Under the pieces are notes generated by a model. That model was not told the origin of the DNA, ran no database searches, and saw only the letters and a list, made by a program, of their open reading frames with translations. From Cellvibrionales bacterium UBA5860 (GTDB lineage Bacteria > Pseudomonadota > Gammaproteobacteria > Pseudomonadales > Porticoccaceae), in assembly GCA_002431545.1 (NCBI GenBank), contig DJFY01000097.1, forward strand, positions 55,816-97,109: a stretch of DNA of 41,294 nucleotides. The letters run 5' to 3'. This document shows positions 41,274-41,294 of this stretch, one piece after another (within the stretch, counting starts at the first letter, position 1; the number at the start of each line of letters is the position of its first letter). The position numbers were made by a program, and so were the translations under genes.

Positions 41274-41294
41274 AAGAGACAAGAGACAAGAGAC
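41274..41294. repeat. 7-bp tandem repeat at the right edge
   Basis: Three perfect copies of aagagac occupy the last 21 bases, 25 bp after the DUF1302 stop codon. The array reaches the end of the window and may continue. It could be a variable-number repeat. Confidence 0.75.

Noticed and set aside
1..41294. CRISPR arrays, insertion sequences, integrases, tRNA or rRNA genes
   Set aside because: No spaced repeats, terminal inverted repeats with transposase, integrase motifs or tRNA-like folds were found; the only direct repeats are the short arrays at the two edges.

Overview
The window is a stretch of gammaproteobacterial chromosome. Its backbone shows two gene orders typical of Pseudomonas and its relatives: trmJ-iscRSUA-hscBA-fdx-iscX followed by ndk-rlmN-pilW-rodZ-ispG-hisS-yfgM-bamB-der, and ubiE-ubiJ-ubiB-hisI-hisE-tatABC. 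The accessory genes (hydroxysteroid-dehydrogenase-like SDRs, an HsaA-like monooxygenase, a luciferase-like oxidoreductase, a CaiB/BaiF CoA-transferase and a DUF1302/MMPL set) suggest a marine oligotrophic gammaproteobacterium such as the Cellvibrionales (Halieaceae or Spongiibacteraceae). That placement is inference from gene content only. No tRNA, rRNA, CRISPR array, insertion sequence or phage gene was recognised.

Layout. Positions 1-439 are non-coding, with a short tandem repeat, a 16-bp palindrome and a Fur-box-like site, and lead into a plus-strand 3-alpha/20-beta-HSD-like SDR (440-1195). Facing it on the minus strand is a catabolic-looking run (6769 down to 1228): an MFS carrier, an HSD10-type dehydrogenase, the internally deleted remnant of a second HSD10-type gene, an intact paralogue, a luciferase-like flavin oxidoreductase and an HsaA-like flavin monooxygenase. 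Together these look like part of a pathway for a steroid-, terpenoid- or alicyclic-type compound, but no substrate can be read from the sequence.

From 7467 to 25092 every gene is on the minus strand. These are trmJ, the complete isc iron-sulfur operon with its own IscR-controlled promoter, an inserted GGDEF-EAL gene, ndk with its own promoter, rlmN, pilW, an unusually short rodZ, ispG, hisS, yfgM, bamB and der. RlmN and IspG are themselves Fe-S enzymes. From 25253 to 33396 the plus strand carries suhB, a two-domain acyltransferase resembling the ornithine-lipid synthase OlsF behind a Pho-box-like site, three ubiquinone genes, hisI/hisE and tatABC.

The right end has a minus-strand CoA-transferase, ppa behind a near-consensus promoter, a divergent DNA-3-methyladenine-glycosylase-I-like protein on the minus strand, and a plus-strand trio: an MMPL/RND transporter lacking any ordinary start codon for its N-terminus, a LolA-like periplasmic protein and a DUF1302 outer-membrane protein. 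The trio probably forms one envelope transport system for a hydrophobic compound. Most of the window is conserved core chromosome. The parts most worth checking are the Pho-box/OlsF pair, the decaying SDR paralogue in the catabolic run, the RND start codon, the short RodZ and the altered Tag-like pocket.
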